Assembly: GCA_947039485.1 (NCBI GenBank)
Contig: CAMQZC010000018.1
Location: forward strand, 1 to 58,248
Direction of reading: 5' to 3'
Source of the DNA: an uncultured Verrucomicrobiales bacterium
Lineage (GTDB): Bacteria; Verrucomicrobiota; Verrucomicrobiia; Verrucomicrobiales; Akkermansiaceae
Length of the DNA: 58,248 nucleotides
Part shown: positions 45,200 to 53,958 of the stretch, one piece after another
How positions within the stretch are numbered: the stretch's first letter is position 1
How the letters are laid out: each line of letters begins with the position of its first letter
Made by a program: the position numbers and the translations under genes
The notes under the pieces: generated by a model
Database searches by the model: none
Told to the model about the DNA's origin: nothing
The model's input: only the letters and a program-made list of their open reading frames with translations

Positions 45200-45796
45200 T
45201 TATGCCTGCAGCTGCTCGAGCTCAACCCTGAGCATACTCAGGGCGTTGGCTCGGTGGGAGATGCTGTTTTTGCAATCTGCAGGGAGGATGGCAAAGCTCT
45301 CGCTGTAGCCGGTTGGGATGAAGAGCGGATCATAGCCAAAGCCACCAGCACCTGCGGCATCAAGGCTGATTGAGCCCTCGACATACCCTTCAAAGGCTGC
45401 GAGTTGCTTGCCGCCGCTAGCGAGACACATGGCGCAGACGAAGCGCGCGCTGTAGGGGGCTGGTAGGGGGCTAAGCTGCTGGATGAGCTTGGCGTTGTTT
45501 GCGCTGTCATTTCCATGCTCTCCTGCGTAGCGTGCCGAGTTGATGCCTGGGGCTCCTTGCAGCGCGTCCACGCAGAGGCCTGAGTCATCCGCGAGGACGA
45601 GACCGTTGATGAGTGCTGAGATTTGGAGCGCCTTGAGGGCTGCATTGCCTGCAAAGCTATCACCATCCTCAATGACCTCGGGGGCGTCGGGGTAGTCGGC
45701 AAGACTCTTGATCTCGTAGATGTCGGGCAGGATAGCGGCGATTTCTTGCGTTTTGTGGGCGTTGCGGGTGGCGATGATGAGGGGGATGCGTGTCAT
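45200..45796 (-). CDS. rdgB: Non-canonical purine NTP pyrophosphatase (RdgB/HAM1)
   Basis: Hydrolyses ITP, dITP and XTP to keep deaminated bases out of nucleic acids. Start IPLIIATRNAHKTQEIAAIL is the family motif (ATxNxxKxxE), followed by VIEDGDSFAGNAALKA, LVLADDSGLCVDALQGAPGINSARYAG, and GGFGYDPLFIPTGY near the C-terminus. 198 residues. The start lies 8 bases after the stop of the MATE exporter gene, so they form an operon. Confidence 0.95.
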   Translation of the reverse strand: MTRIPLIIATRNAHKTQEIAAILPDIYEIKSLADYPDAPEVIEDGDSFAGNAALKALQISALINGLVLADDSGLCVDALQGAPGINSARYAGEHGNDSANNAKLIQQLSPLPAPYSARFVCAMCLASGGKQLAAFEGYVEGSISLDAAGAGGFGYDPLFIPTGYSESFAILPADCKNSISHRANALSMLRVELEQLQA

Positions 45797-45804
45797 GGTT
45801 TTAT

Positions 45805-47205
45805 TTAGTGACTATTGAGGGGGATGTTATGCTTGTAGGCGTGCTTCATAAAGCGGCGCAGCAGGTAGAAGCAGGTGATGGCAGCAAGGATATCTGCGAG
45901 AGCGGGAGCCCACCAGATGCCTGGAACACCCCAGATGCGTGGCATGATGTAGAGCAGGGGTACGAGGTAGAGGAGCTGACGTGAGATGCTCAAGAAGATG
46001 CTCAGGAGGGGCTTGCCGATGGATTGAAAGAATCCACCAACGATGATTTGAGCCCCGACGATGGGGGTGAAAATCATAATGATGCGCATGCCCTCACTAC
46101 CAATCGTGATGATGCGCTGTGCGCTGGGGTCATTAGCATCGGCAAAGAGTCCCATGATGTGCTGGCTAAAGAGCATCGCCATGACAAAGGCTAGTGTAGT
46201 GACGCCCGATCCTGCAAGCATCCCGCGCCAGAGGGCGGCCTTGCAGCGTGCGTAGTTGCCGATGCCATGGTTGAAGCCGATGATGGGTTGAAGCCCTTGA
46301 GAGAGGCCCATGACAATCATCACGTAGAGGAACATCACGCGGTTGACGATACCAAAGGCGGCAACGCCCATCTCGCCCTCATAGGAGAGGAAGAGGAAGT
46401 TGTAAAAGACGATGACGATGCAGCTACAGACGTTCATCAGGCAGGGTGCGAGGCCGATGAAGTAGATTTTCTTAACGATGTTCTTGCTGAGTTTGTAGAC
46501 GCGCCAGCGTAAGTGGACGGTGTGCTTGCTGTTGCAGAAGTGCTTGAACACAAAGATAAGACCGATTGCCTGAGAGATGACGGTGGCGGTTGATGCGCCG
46601 ATGATACCCCAGTCGAGGTAGTAGATAAAGATGGGGGCGAGGATGATGTTGGCGCCCACGGTGATGAGCATGTTCCACATGGCTTTGAGGGGGTAGCCTG
46701 TGGAGCGCATCACGAAGTTGAGATTCATGAATGTGGCGCTGATGGGGAAAAATACCGCGCAGATGGACATGAAGTCGTAGGCTTCCTGGGCACTCTGAGC
46801 TCGCGCGCCAAAGAGCTGGAGGATGTCCCAGAGATTGAAGTAGATGATAGCCCCGATGGTGCAGCCCCCAATGAGCCCTAGGATGAGTCCGTGCTCTAGG
46901 ATGCGAAAGGCGAGTGCCTTGTCCCCTTTGCCCAATGCAATGGAGCTGTTGGCGGCTGTGCCAATCCCAGTCATGGAGGCGACCGCGACCATGATGTTCA
47001 TGATGGGGAATACCAGCGCAAGTCCCGTGATGGCGTAGGCGCCGCACCAGAGCCCGATGTAGTAGGCGTCGATGAGGTTATAGAGTGACATGGCTGCCAT
47101 GCCGATGATGGATGGCAGGGAGTACTTGAGCAGCAGGGGGAGGATGGGAGCTTGCTCTAACTCGGTTAATCGTGCACGGTCGCTCATAGGTTGAGCGCAA
47201 GACAT
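45805..47205 (-). CDS. MATE family multidrug/organic cation exporter
   Basis: 466 residues with about 12 hydrophobic segments. The opening LPLLLKYSLPSIIGMAAMSLYNLIDAYYIG and repeated ATVISQAIGLI / GLSQGLQPIIGFNHGIG motifs are typical of MATE transporters of the DinF/NorM type, which exchange Na+ or H+ for drugs or cations. Met1 (47205) or Met7 (47187) could be the start. Substrate is not predictable. Confidence 0.88.
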   Translation of the reverse strand: MSCAQPMSDRARLTELEQAPILPLLLKYSLPSIIGMAAMSLYNLIDAYYIGLWCGAYAITGLALVFPIMNIMVAVASMTGIGTAANSSIALGKGDKALAFRILEHGLILGLIGGCTIGAIIYFNLWDILQLFGARAQSAQEAYDFMSICAVFFPISATFMNLNFVMRSTGYPLKAMWNMLITVGANIILAPIFIYYLDWGIIGASTATVISQAIGLIFVFKHFCNSKHTVHLRWRVYKLSKNIVKKIYFIGLAPCLMNVCSCIVIVFYNFLFLSYEGEMGVAAFGIVNRVMFLYVMIVMGLSQGLQPIIGFNHGIGNYARCKAALWRGMLAGSGVTTLAFVMAMLFSQHIMGLFADANDPSAQRIITIGSEGMRIIMIFTPIVGAQIIVGGFFQSIGKPLLSIFLSISRQLLYLVPLLYIMPRIWGVPGIWWAPALADILAAITCFYLLRRFMKHAYKHNIPLNSH

Positions 47206-47289
47206 TACGCCTGCCTAGGTCTCTTGTCAAGCCTTGTCGCTGTGGTAGGGGTGATTCTAACGGCGGGCGCGCGCTGTTCGCTACGTAAA

Positions 47290-47320
47290 AAGCGCCCCTC
47301 TCAGCTGAGAAGGGCGCCTT
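47290..47320 (-). terminator. Terminator after the pseudopilin gene
   Basis: Long imperfect stem AAGGCGCCCTTCTCAG / CTGAGAGGGGCGCTT with TTTT following on the minus strand. Confidence 0.85.
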
Positions 47321-47345
47321 GTAAATAATGAGGTTAGCTGTTAGC

Positions 47346-48116
47346 TTAGATCTCAGGGCTGAGGATCACGTAGCGGTCAGCCATGTTGCGGCCGCGCTTG
47401 TTTTGAGGGAAGATGGACTTGCCTTCAACAATGTTGGCGCGTTCTGGGTCTTCATCGTTTTCGACGAGGTCTTTTTCCAGATCCTTAACTGAACCATCAG
47501 CGCGAAGCACGAAGAAGTGGCCCTTGAAGGAGGTGTTGTCGATGTTGAATTGGTCTCCGACGTAAGGAGTGTCGCTGGGGTAGATGGAGGACATTGCGAG
47601 CGGGGCGTTGGTGGCGGAGATGCTCAGCTTGACTGTTGGGTCCTCTATGCTCTTGCGCATGACGTAGGCCATGCCATTCTCACCGGGTTGGAGAGCTTGA
47701 CCGTTGGCAATCTTGTCATCACCTTCTTGGTCGGCCGTCTTACCAGCGCAGATAACCTTGGCGAAGAAGTTTTTCTCCGAGTTGTTAACTGAGGTGTAGA
47801 AGAATTGGCGGAAGTAGTCGTTGGAGTAGTTGCCCTTGAGCTCACCGAAGTTGTAGCTAGCCTTGGCTGGATCATCGCTAAAGTCGTCAGCGGTCGCGTC
47901 GCAGGGGTACTGACCGTTGTCTTGCTTGAACTTCATGAGCATTGAGCCTACCTGAGTGAGGTTGGAGGTGGCCTTTTGTCGGTCACCGTCATTCATGCGG
48001 TCCATGATGGCTGGGTAGCCGACGGATGCTAGCGTAGCGAGAATAGCGATAACGACCATGAGTTCAATCAGAGTGAAACCGCCTTTGAGTTTTGCGTGTG
48101 TGTATGCTGCTTTCAT
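47346..48116 (-). CDS. Type II secretion/type IV-like prepilin (pseudopilin)
   Basis: 256 residues. The leader MKAAYTHAKLKGG is cut before FTLIELMVVIAILATLAS, the N-methylation motif with Glu5 that prepilin peptidase recognises. The rest is a globular domain with DGDRQKATSNLTQVGSMLMKF following the helix, and a C-terminal HFFVLRADGSVKDL as in GspG/GspH-like proteins. It stands alone with its own promoter and terminator, with no assembly genes in view. Such isolated pseudopilins are common in Verrucomicrobiota. Confidence 0.88.
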   Translation of the reverse strand: MKAAYTHAKLKGGFTLIELMVVIAILATLASVGYPAIMDRMNDGDRQKATSNLTQVGSMLMKFKQDNGQYPCDATADDFSDDPAKASYNFGELKGNYSNDYFRQFFYTSVNNSEKNFFAKVICAGKTADQEGDDKIANGQALQPGENGMAYVMRKSIEDPTVKLSISATNAPLAMSSIYPSDTPYVGDQFNIDNTSFKGHFFVLRADGSVKDLEKDLVENDEDPERANIVEGKSIFPQNKRGRNMADRYVILSPEI

Positions 48117-48143
48117 AGAAAAATGCGTAGTTTTTGTAAGGTA

Positions 48144-48172
48144 GATATATCATGCTGGGATCGCTTTGGCAA
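48144..48172 (-). promoter_or_regulatory. Pseudopilin promoter
   Basis: On the minus strand TTGCCA (48172-48167), 17-base spacer, TATATC (48149-48144), 27 bases before the start codon. Confidence 0.6.
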
Positions 48173-48351
48173 GCATCAAATTGAATACATTATTGTTTGG
48201 TCGCTAAAATAGTTGAGAGATGTTGTCAGATTGCTATATTTGCACTTGAAATCAGAAACCTTAGGGTCTACAATACGCAAAGCAAATACAGAAATACATC
48301 TGCATACGACCTAGGTCAATCTCTACCCCTAATAAACTTTATTCATCTGCT

Positions 48352-49494
48352 ATGAAAACTCTCATTACAAATGCACATATCATCTCACCCGGTATCGATA
48401 TCGTTGGTGGATCCGTCCTCATGGAAGGCAAGCTTATCACTGGTGTCTATCCTGCGGGAATGACGCCAGAGTCTGACAAAATTATTGATATTAAGGGTAA
48501 TATGATTTTACCAGGCTTTATCGACATCCACTCCCATGGTGCTGGTGGCTGTGATACCTGCGATTGCGAGATCGAGAGCATTCGCAAGATTGCTGACTGC
48601 AAGATGAAGGAGGGCGTGACAAGCTGGCTGCCAACGACCCTCACGCTTGGTACCAATACGCTTGCTGATGTCTGCCGCACGGTCAAGCAATATGCCGCAT
48701 CGCCCAATGGCGCCAAGACTCCAGGTATTCACCTTGAGGGACCCTACATCAACCCTAGGCAATGTGGAGCGCAGAATCCCGCCTTTGTCCGCCCTGCTGA
48801 CATGGAAGAGGTGCAGATGCTCTCCGATATTTTCCCAGTCTCCCTGATCACTCTTGCGCCTGAGACTCCTGGTGCGATGGACTTCATCGCTGAGGCCTCC
48901 GCTGCGGGCATTACTTGCTCTGCTGGTCACTCCGCGGCTAGCTACGATGACTTCCTGACGGCCAAGGCTGCAGGACTTAAGCACCTCACGCACTTCTGCA
49001 ACCAGATGAGCGCACAGCATCACCGCGAAATCGGTCTTGTCGGCTCAGGTATGGTTGATGGCGATATCAAAATTGAGCTCATCTGCGACAAAATCCATCT
49101 CTGCCCAGACATGCTCAAGCTCACCTTTGCCAACAAGGACGCGCGTCAGCTCCTCTTGGTGACTGACTCTCTGGCTTGCTCTTGGATGCCTGATGGCCCT
49201 AGCTCATTGGGTGGTCTTCCTATCTTTGTCTCTGGCGGCGTTGCTCGTCTCGAATCAGGCAACCTGGCAGGATCAACCCTGCACTTTGCCAAGGGTCTAC
49301 AAAATGTGCAAGAAGTCACAGGCCTTGCCCTGAGCGATATTGTACGCTGCTCCTCACTCAATCAAGCTGAGTCCCTCGGTCTGACTGGCTTGGGCAAGAT
49401 TGCCCCCGGCTACACCGCTGATATGGTCGTGCTGGAGAGTAACTTTGACACTCTGCAGACCTACATCGATGGAGAGCTGCGCTACGAAGCCTAA
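48352..49494 (+). CDS. nagA: N-acetylglucosamine-6-phosphate deacetylase
   Basis: Removes acetyl from GlcNAc-6-phosphate, feeding amino-sugar catabolism and recycling. Amidohydrolase motifs: PGFIDIHSHGAGGCDT with metal His residues, HLEGPYINPRQCGAQN with the conserved Glu, AGHSAASYDDF with His, KHLTHFCNQM, and LLVTDSLACSW with the catalytic Asp. 380 residues is typical. Consistent with mucin or peptidoglycan sugar use together with the beta-galactosidase; nagB is not in view. Confidence 0.95.
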   Translation: MKTLITNAHIISPGIDIVGGSVLMEGKLITGVYPAGMTPESDKIIDIKGNMILPGFIDIHSHGAGGCDTCDCEIESIRKIADCKMKEGVTSWLPTTLTLGTNTLADVCRTVKQYAASPNGAKTPGIHLEGPYINPRQCGAQNPAFVRPADMEEVQMLSDIFPVSLITLAPETPGAMDFIAEASAAGITCSAGHSAASYDDFLTAKAAGLKHLTHFCNQMSAQHHREIGLVGSGMVDGDIKIELICDKIHLCPDMLKLTFANKDARQLLLVTDSLACSWMPDGPSSLGGLPIFVSGGVARLESGNLAGSTLHFAKGLQNVQEVTGLALSDIVRCSSLNQAESLGLTGLGKIAPGYTADMVVLESNFDTLQTYIDGELRYEA

Positions 49495-49513
49495 TGATTA
49501 TTCACCTCAGCTG

Positions 49514-50287
49514 ATGAAGAGCCCCCTCACGAGTCCCCTTGCAAAGAAGCTGGCTGCAACAGCCTCGCTGGACCTCGCGTTGCTGCGAGGCACAGGGCCG
49601 CGTGGGCGCATCATGGCGCAGGACGTGCGCCGAGAGATCGAATCTCCCTCCACGAAGAATACTTCGAGGGAGGGAGTGAGCGCTGTAGCGGCTGATCTCA
49701 TCCCTACCACTCGCCCCGAGAAAGCTGGCTATTTTGTCTACGACTGCGAGGTTGATATGCGCGCGCTTGCGAGCATTAGTCGCCCCATCGCAGTTCAGTG
49801 CGACAAGCTCTTAGAGAGTCGCTACTCATTGATGGACTACATTGTAAGGGCTGCGGCTAAGTCATGTTCTGCTGCTGCGTGTATGCAGGAGAAACGTCTT
49901 GATATCGTGCTTTTTGAGTCGGATGGTCAGACCATTGACTCTATCTGCGACGCTGCCGATATGAGCATCTATCAAATAGCGCGCCATATGCAACAGCCAC
50001 CAGTTACACCTGATGACTTTTCCCCCAAACTTGTCATCTGCGATGCCAATACAACGCGTGAGCAGGTGGCAAATATGATTGGTATGGAGCAGCGACCTGA
50101 TTTTGCGATGGTCATCCGCGGGCGCTGCCCCAAGGTTGGCATCCGAGTCGGAGCTGATCTCAGTAGTATGATTTTGCCCTATACCTTCTATGTCTCCACG
50201 CGCCTCTCAAGTCAGGATGCGAGTCGTGTAGCCGCTCGTCTGCGCGCGCTGCTCTATGATCCTGTGAGTCTGTTGCTCATCAAATAA
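49514..50287 (+). CDS. E2-like protein: E3-binding domain plus inactive acyltransferase domain, no lipoyl domain
   Basis: 257 residues from the ATG at 49514, 19 bases after nagA. The N-terminus, SPLAKKLAATASLDLALLRGTGPRGRIMAQDVRREIE, is a peripheral subunit-binding domain of E2 enzymes. The rest is a 2-oxoacid dehydrogenase acyltransferase fold (about 85-257) ending LSSQDASRVAARLRALLYDPVSLLL, where active E2 proteins have the sequence DHRVVDG followed by the same helix. The catalytic His is replaced, and no lipoyl domain precedes the binding domain. Compared with the E2 at 25853-27082 it looks like an E3-binding-protein paralogue. A longer frame back to 49400 overlaps nagA and is rejected. 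Confidence 0.8.
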   Translation: MKSPLTSPLAKKLAATASLDLALLRGTGPRGRIMAQDVRREIESPSTKNTSREGVSAVAADLIPTTRPEKAGYFVYDCEVDMRALASISRPIAVQCDKLLESRYSLMDYIVRAAAKSCSAAACMQEKRLDIVLFESDGQTIDSICDAADMSIYQIARHMQQPPVTPDDFSPKLVICDANTTREQVANMIGMEQRPDFAMVIRGRCPKVGIRVGADLSSMILPYTFYVSTRLSSQDASRVAARLRALLYDPVSLLLIK

Positions 50288-50314
50288 CACCTACCCTTTA
50301 ATATACAAAACACC

Positions 50315-51133
50315 ATGTCTTTTACCATTAAAAATGTTGAAATTGGGGGCGAATCGCCCTTCTACCTCCTCGGTCCTTGCTCCCTTGAGAATGAGGCCTT
50401 TGCCTGGGAAATGGCTCGTGAAATCAAGGCTATTTGCGATGCGCTCAAGCTGCCCTTCATCTTCAAGGGCTCATTTGACAAGGCCAACCGCACCAGCGTC
50501 AGCAGTCAGCGAGGTCCAGGCCTCGTCGAGGGCTGCCGCATCCTTTCTGAGATTGGTAAGGAGCTGGGCATACCTGTCGTTACAGACATTCATACCGAAC
50601 AGCAAGCTGAATACGCCGCTGAGTATGTAGATTTACTGCAAATCCCAGCCTTTCTCTGCCGTCAGAGCGACTTGCTTGAGGCCTGCGCCAAGACGGGTCG
50701 CCCTGTCAATGTGAAGAAGGGTCAATTCCTCGCAGCTGGTGATTGCAAGAACATTTGCGAAAAGATGGAAGCCTTTGGCTGCACCGACTACATGCTCTGT
50801 GAGCGTGGTACCACCTTTGGCTACAACAACCTCGTCGTTGACATGCGTGGCATGTACTGGATGAAGGAATTTGGCTGCCCCATCGTCTTTGACGCAACGC
50901 ACTCTGTCCAGCGCCCAGGTGGCCTTGGCGGCACAACGGGCGGTGATCGTGACCTTGCCCCAGTTCTAGCCAATGCGGCAATGGCAGTCGGTGTTGACGG
51001 TATCTTTATGGAGGTGCACAAGGACCCAGATAACGCCATGAGCGACGGACCTAACCAGATTCACCTCTCTGAGCTCAAGCGCGTCTTGACCAATCTGCAA
51101 ATCATGCGTGATGCTTACAAGCGCATGAGCTAA
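50315..51133 (+). CDS. kdsA: 3-deoxy-8-phosphooctulonate (KDO-8P) synthase
   Basis: Joins arabinose-5-phosphate and phosphoenolpyruvate to give KDO-8-phosphate for the LPS inner core. Family motifs: YLLGPCSLENEAFAWEMA, FIFKGSFDKANRTS, RGPGLVEGCRILSEI, VVTDIHTEQQAEYAAEYVDLLQIPAFLCRQSDLL, and DATHSVQRPGGLGGTTGGDR. 272 residues. First of an apparent operon with the lptC-like, lptA-like and lptB genes; the next gene begins at the base after the stop. Confidence 0.96.
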   Translation: MSFTIKNVEIGGESPFYLLGPCSLENEAFAWEMAREIKAICDALKLPFIFKGSFDKANRTSVSSQRGPGLVEGCRILSEIGKELGIPVVTDIHTEQQAEYAAEYVDLLQIPAFLCRQSDLLEACAKTGRPVNVKKGQFLAAGDCKNICEKMEAFGCTDYMLCERGTTFGYNNLVVDMRGMYWMKEFGCPIVFDATHSVQRPGGLGGTTGGDRDLAPVLANAAMAVGVDGIFMEVHKDPDNAMSDGPNQIHLSELKRVLTNLQIMRDAYKRMS

Positions 51134-51628
51134 ATGATGAGTATCGTGCCTATCCTTCACAGACTGCCTGCCCAGCTTCTGCTTCCGCTAATGGCGGTGG
51201 GTGCGCTTGGCTGTGCGCTTGGCGTAGAGCCAGGGAAGACAGGCGAGGGTGACTTCCCTGCATTGCAGTTTTTGCCTGTTGGCAGTGAGGTCTATGGCAT
51301 CAGCCTGCCGCGCTACAAGGGTGCTAAGCCAATTTACCTGATTAAGGCATCTAAACTCAAGGTTGTTAGTCGCAAGAGTGTTGTCATTGAGAAGCTTGCC
51401 GCCTCACTTTACGGTGATGGTACGGATGTCACCTCAATTAAGTCTGAGGGCGGCAAGATGGACTTTAGCAGCAATCGACTCCAGACTCTGGGACTCACCA
51501 GCATCGGTGACCCTCGCTTTCGCGCGCAGGGTGATGGCGTGATTTACGACACAGAGCGCAAGCGTGGCCTCATGCTTGGGCCAGTGCGCTGTATTATCCA
51601 AGCTAAGCCCAAGGAGAAAACCCCATGA
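51134..51628 (+). CDS. LptC-like membrane-anchored LPS transport protein
   Basis: 164 residues with an N-terminal hydrophobic segment (LLLPLMAVGALGCALG) and a beta-rich C-terminal region where the sequence GGKMDFSSNRLQTLG and GDGVIYDTERKRGLMLGPV resembles the LptC/OstA-type jelly-roll fold. LptC bridges the LptBFG extractor and LptA. The call rests mainly on position: kdsA is directly upstream and an OstA-like gene overlaps its end by four bases (ATGA), followed by lptB. Confidence 0.6.
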   Translation: MMSIVPILHRLPAQLLLPLMAVGALGCALGVEPGKTGEGDFPALQFLPVGSEVYGISLPRYKGAKPIYLIKASKLKVVSRKSVVIEKLAASLYGDGTDVTSIKSEGGKMDFSSNRLQTLGLTSIGDPRFRAQGDGVIYDTERKRGLMLGPVRCIIQAKPKEKTP

Positions 51629-53958
51629 TGAGCCCCCCTCGCTGCTTGCAGTTACTTCTTCTTTTTCTGCTGCTCAGCCCCAGCATCAGCTCGGCCAACA
51701 TCCCTGCTTCTCTGCTCAAGGAGGAGCCCATGGATGAGATGGTTAGGCAAATTAAGACTTTTTATGAGAAGAGTGGGGCCAAGATGCGTGCCCTGCATGA
51801 TGAATCCTGTGAGCTGCTCCTTGAGATTGAGCAACGAGAGGAGATCATCACACTACCGCCCTCAGACGCCAAGGATGGCGAGAGCGTGATTGAATGCAGC
51901 AAGGGGCTCTACTTTGAGCCAAGCGAGAACCGACTGAGCTATTTGGGCGATGTGCGTTTGCGTAGCGATAGCATGCATGTGCTCTGTACGAACCTGCATC
52001 TTTTCCTTGAGCGCAAGGAACTTGATAAGGAGGCTCAGAATGTTGAACAGAGTGTTTCGGGAGGCACTCCCCCCGCTGACACAGAGGCTCCCGAGGAGGT
52101 GGAGACCAACTTTACAAGAAGCCCCATGATAATCAAAGCTGAGGAGGTTGTGCTCGATCTGAGCCAAGAGACTCTCTTTGCCGAGGGGGCGGTTATCGAG
52201 CTTTTGCATGAGCGGCTCAACCTGCGCGCGCAGGGGGCCAACCCACGCCTAATTCTCCTTGATAATGAGGGATTCGTCTGCTTGCTCGCAGAGCACATCA
52301 GCGGTAACTTCCTCGATGCAGAGGGCAAGAAAACAGATTTTGAAACGCAGGGGGCTCTCATTTTTTCCCAGCAAATGGGAGCGCTATTACTCCAGAAGCA
52401 GGCGCGAATCACGAGCTCGCAAGTTGATCTGAGCTCCGCTGGCTCCTTGCGCGTTGGATTACTTGCCTCGCTGAAGCAGACCAAGGTGGCTCCAACAGAG
52501 GTCTTTGACCGCCTCCGCCGCCGCTATGATCGCATAGGGCTGATTAGCGCGCAGGATAAGGTTATCTTCAAAGGCAAAGACTCGAATGGTGAGCCCATAC
52601 TCATGACAGGTGACTGGCTCTGCTATGATGGTCAGAGTGGTGCTATTGATCTCAAGGCCGAGCAGCATGCCAAGCTTTCATTTGCTGGTAATCATGTCGC
52701 ACTGCAGCGAGATGCCCATGCTAGCCTTAGCCCCGAGGGCGATATCAGGCTGAGAGGCGAGCAAATCAGTGGCGAGTACCAGCGTACAATTAAGTCAGAT
52801 AACCCCGATATCCCTGTGCGTGAAATTGTCGGTGAGTTCCGCAGCCAGAAGGAGATATACTACCATGCCCAGACTGCGCTCATACACTTCCCCTACGGCT
52901 TAGAAAGCCGCGATGAGCTCAGTGAGCTCATCTGCCGCGGCAAGCTGGACATTAAGCTCGTTGCTTCCCCAGCACCTGTTAAGCCAGTTGAGCAGAGTGA
53001 TGTGTTTCGCTTGCCTACGCTTCCGATGACTAATGGGCTGGATGTGCAGAGTATTGCGGCGCAAGGTGGAGTCAAGGCTCATAGCGAACAATCGCCACAA
53101 TTTTCACTTGCTGGCGATAGCCTCTACGCCGACCTCCTCGTGGGCAGCGTTGAGCTCACCTCGCTTGCTGGGCAGCTCGCTCATATCAACTACCAAGGCT
53201 TTGATATCAAGGCTCAGTCAGAGCAGCGCGTCTCTCAGGTGGAGCTTCTGCCCAATGGCGACATCCTCGCTACTGCTGATCAAATCAATACAAGTATCCC
53301 CAGTAAGGATAAGTCGGGCAAGCCGCAATTACTCAGCTGCAGTGAGGGCCTTGAGCTCAATGCTGAGCGCGCGGAGCTCATCCTGCGAAAGAATGTCACG
53401 ATGAGTGGCAGTCAAGGAATCTTTAGCAGCCCCTCAGCGCTGAGCCTCCTGCTGCGCCGTGATGCTAGCAAAAAAGCCCCAGCCAAATATCCCAAGCATC
53501 ACTACAACTATGTTGGCATCCATCGCGCCACGAGTCCTGCTGGTGCCCAGCTGCAAAGCGAGCTCGCCTCCATGCAGTCCGATGGGCCCTTTAGCCTACA
53601 GATGTGCGATGAGAGCCTCCCTGTGGCTGACCAATCACTCAAAGGGATTGAATCAGCCACGGCATCAGGCAATGTACGTATCGCTATGCGAAGCAAGGAT
53701 GGCGGATTCTACCGTGCTCGTGGGGCGCACCTGGATGTCGATGGGCGCAGTGGCGTTAAGAGACTCTCAGGCTCCCGCGTCATGATGCAGGATGCCCTCA
53801 ATATCCATACAGCAAGTGGAGCTGGCGCAGCCGTCATCGTGGATAAGAATAACAATGTCCGCATCACTGGCGAGCAGCAAAGCACCTACCTCTCTGAGGT
53901 AGACAAGCAGACAAGCAAGAAGGAAAAGACTAGTCGTCAAAAAAGCAAGAAACCATGA
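51625..53958 (+). CDS. Large LptA/OstA-like periplasmic protein
   Basis: 777 residues with a signal peptide (MMSPPRCLQLLLLFLLLSPS). The mature part contains several stretches in the OstA/LptA style, GLYFEPSENRLSYLGDVRLRS, EEVVLDLSQETLFAEGAVIEL, and DKVIFKGKDSNGEPILMTGDW, each a beta-rich jelly-roll unit that can hold acyl chains. LptA is normally about 185 residues, so this protein is about four times larger and has a Lys/Ser-rich tail. It overlaps the lptC-like gene by 4 bases and lptB by 4 bases, so translation is coupled. Likely the periplasmic bridge carrying LPS. Confidence 0.7.
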   Translation: MMSPPRCLQLLLLFLLLSPSISSANIPASLLKEEPMDEMVRQIKTFYEKSGAKMRALHDESCELLLEIEQREEIITLPPSDAKDGESVIECSKGLYFEPSENRLSYLGDVRLRSDSMHVLCTNLHLFLERKELDKEAQNVEQSVSGGTPPADTEAPEEVETNFTRSPMIIKAEEVVLDLSQETLFAEGAVIELLHERLNLRAQGANPRLILLDNEGFVCLLAEHISGNFLDAEGKKTDFETQGALIFSQQMGALLLQKQARITSSQVDLSSAGSLRVGLLASLKQTKVAPTEVFDRLRRRYDRIGLISAQDKVIFKGKDSNGEPILMTGDWLCYDGQSGAIDLKAEQHAKLSFAGNHVALQRDAHASLSPEGDIRLRGEQISGEYQRTIKSDNPDIPVREIVGEFRSQKEIYYHAQTALIHFPYGLESRDELSELICRGKLDIKLVASPAPVKPVEQSDVFRLPTLPMTNGLDVQSIAAQGGVKAHSEQSPQFSLAGDSLYADLLVGSVELTSLAGQLAHINYQGFDIKAQSEQRVSQVELLPNGDILATADQINTSIPSKDKSGKPQLLSCSEGLELNAERAELILRKNVTMSGSQGIFSSPSALSLLLRRDASKKAPAKYPKHHYNYVGIHRATSPAGAQLQSELASMQSDGPFSLQMCDESLPVADQSLKGIESATASGNVRIAMRSKDGGFYRARGAHLDVDGRSGVKRLSGSRVMMQDALNIHTASGAGAAVIVDKNNNVRITGEQQSTYLSEVDKQTSKKEKTSRQKSKKP

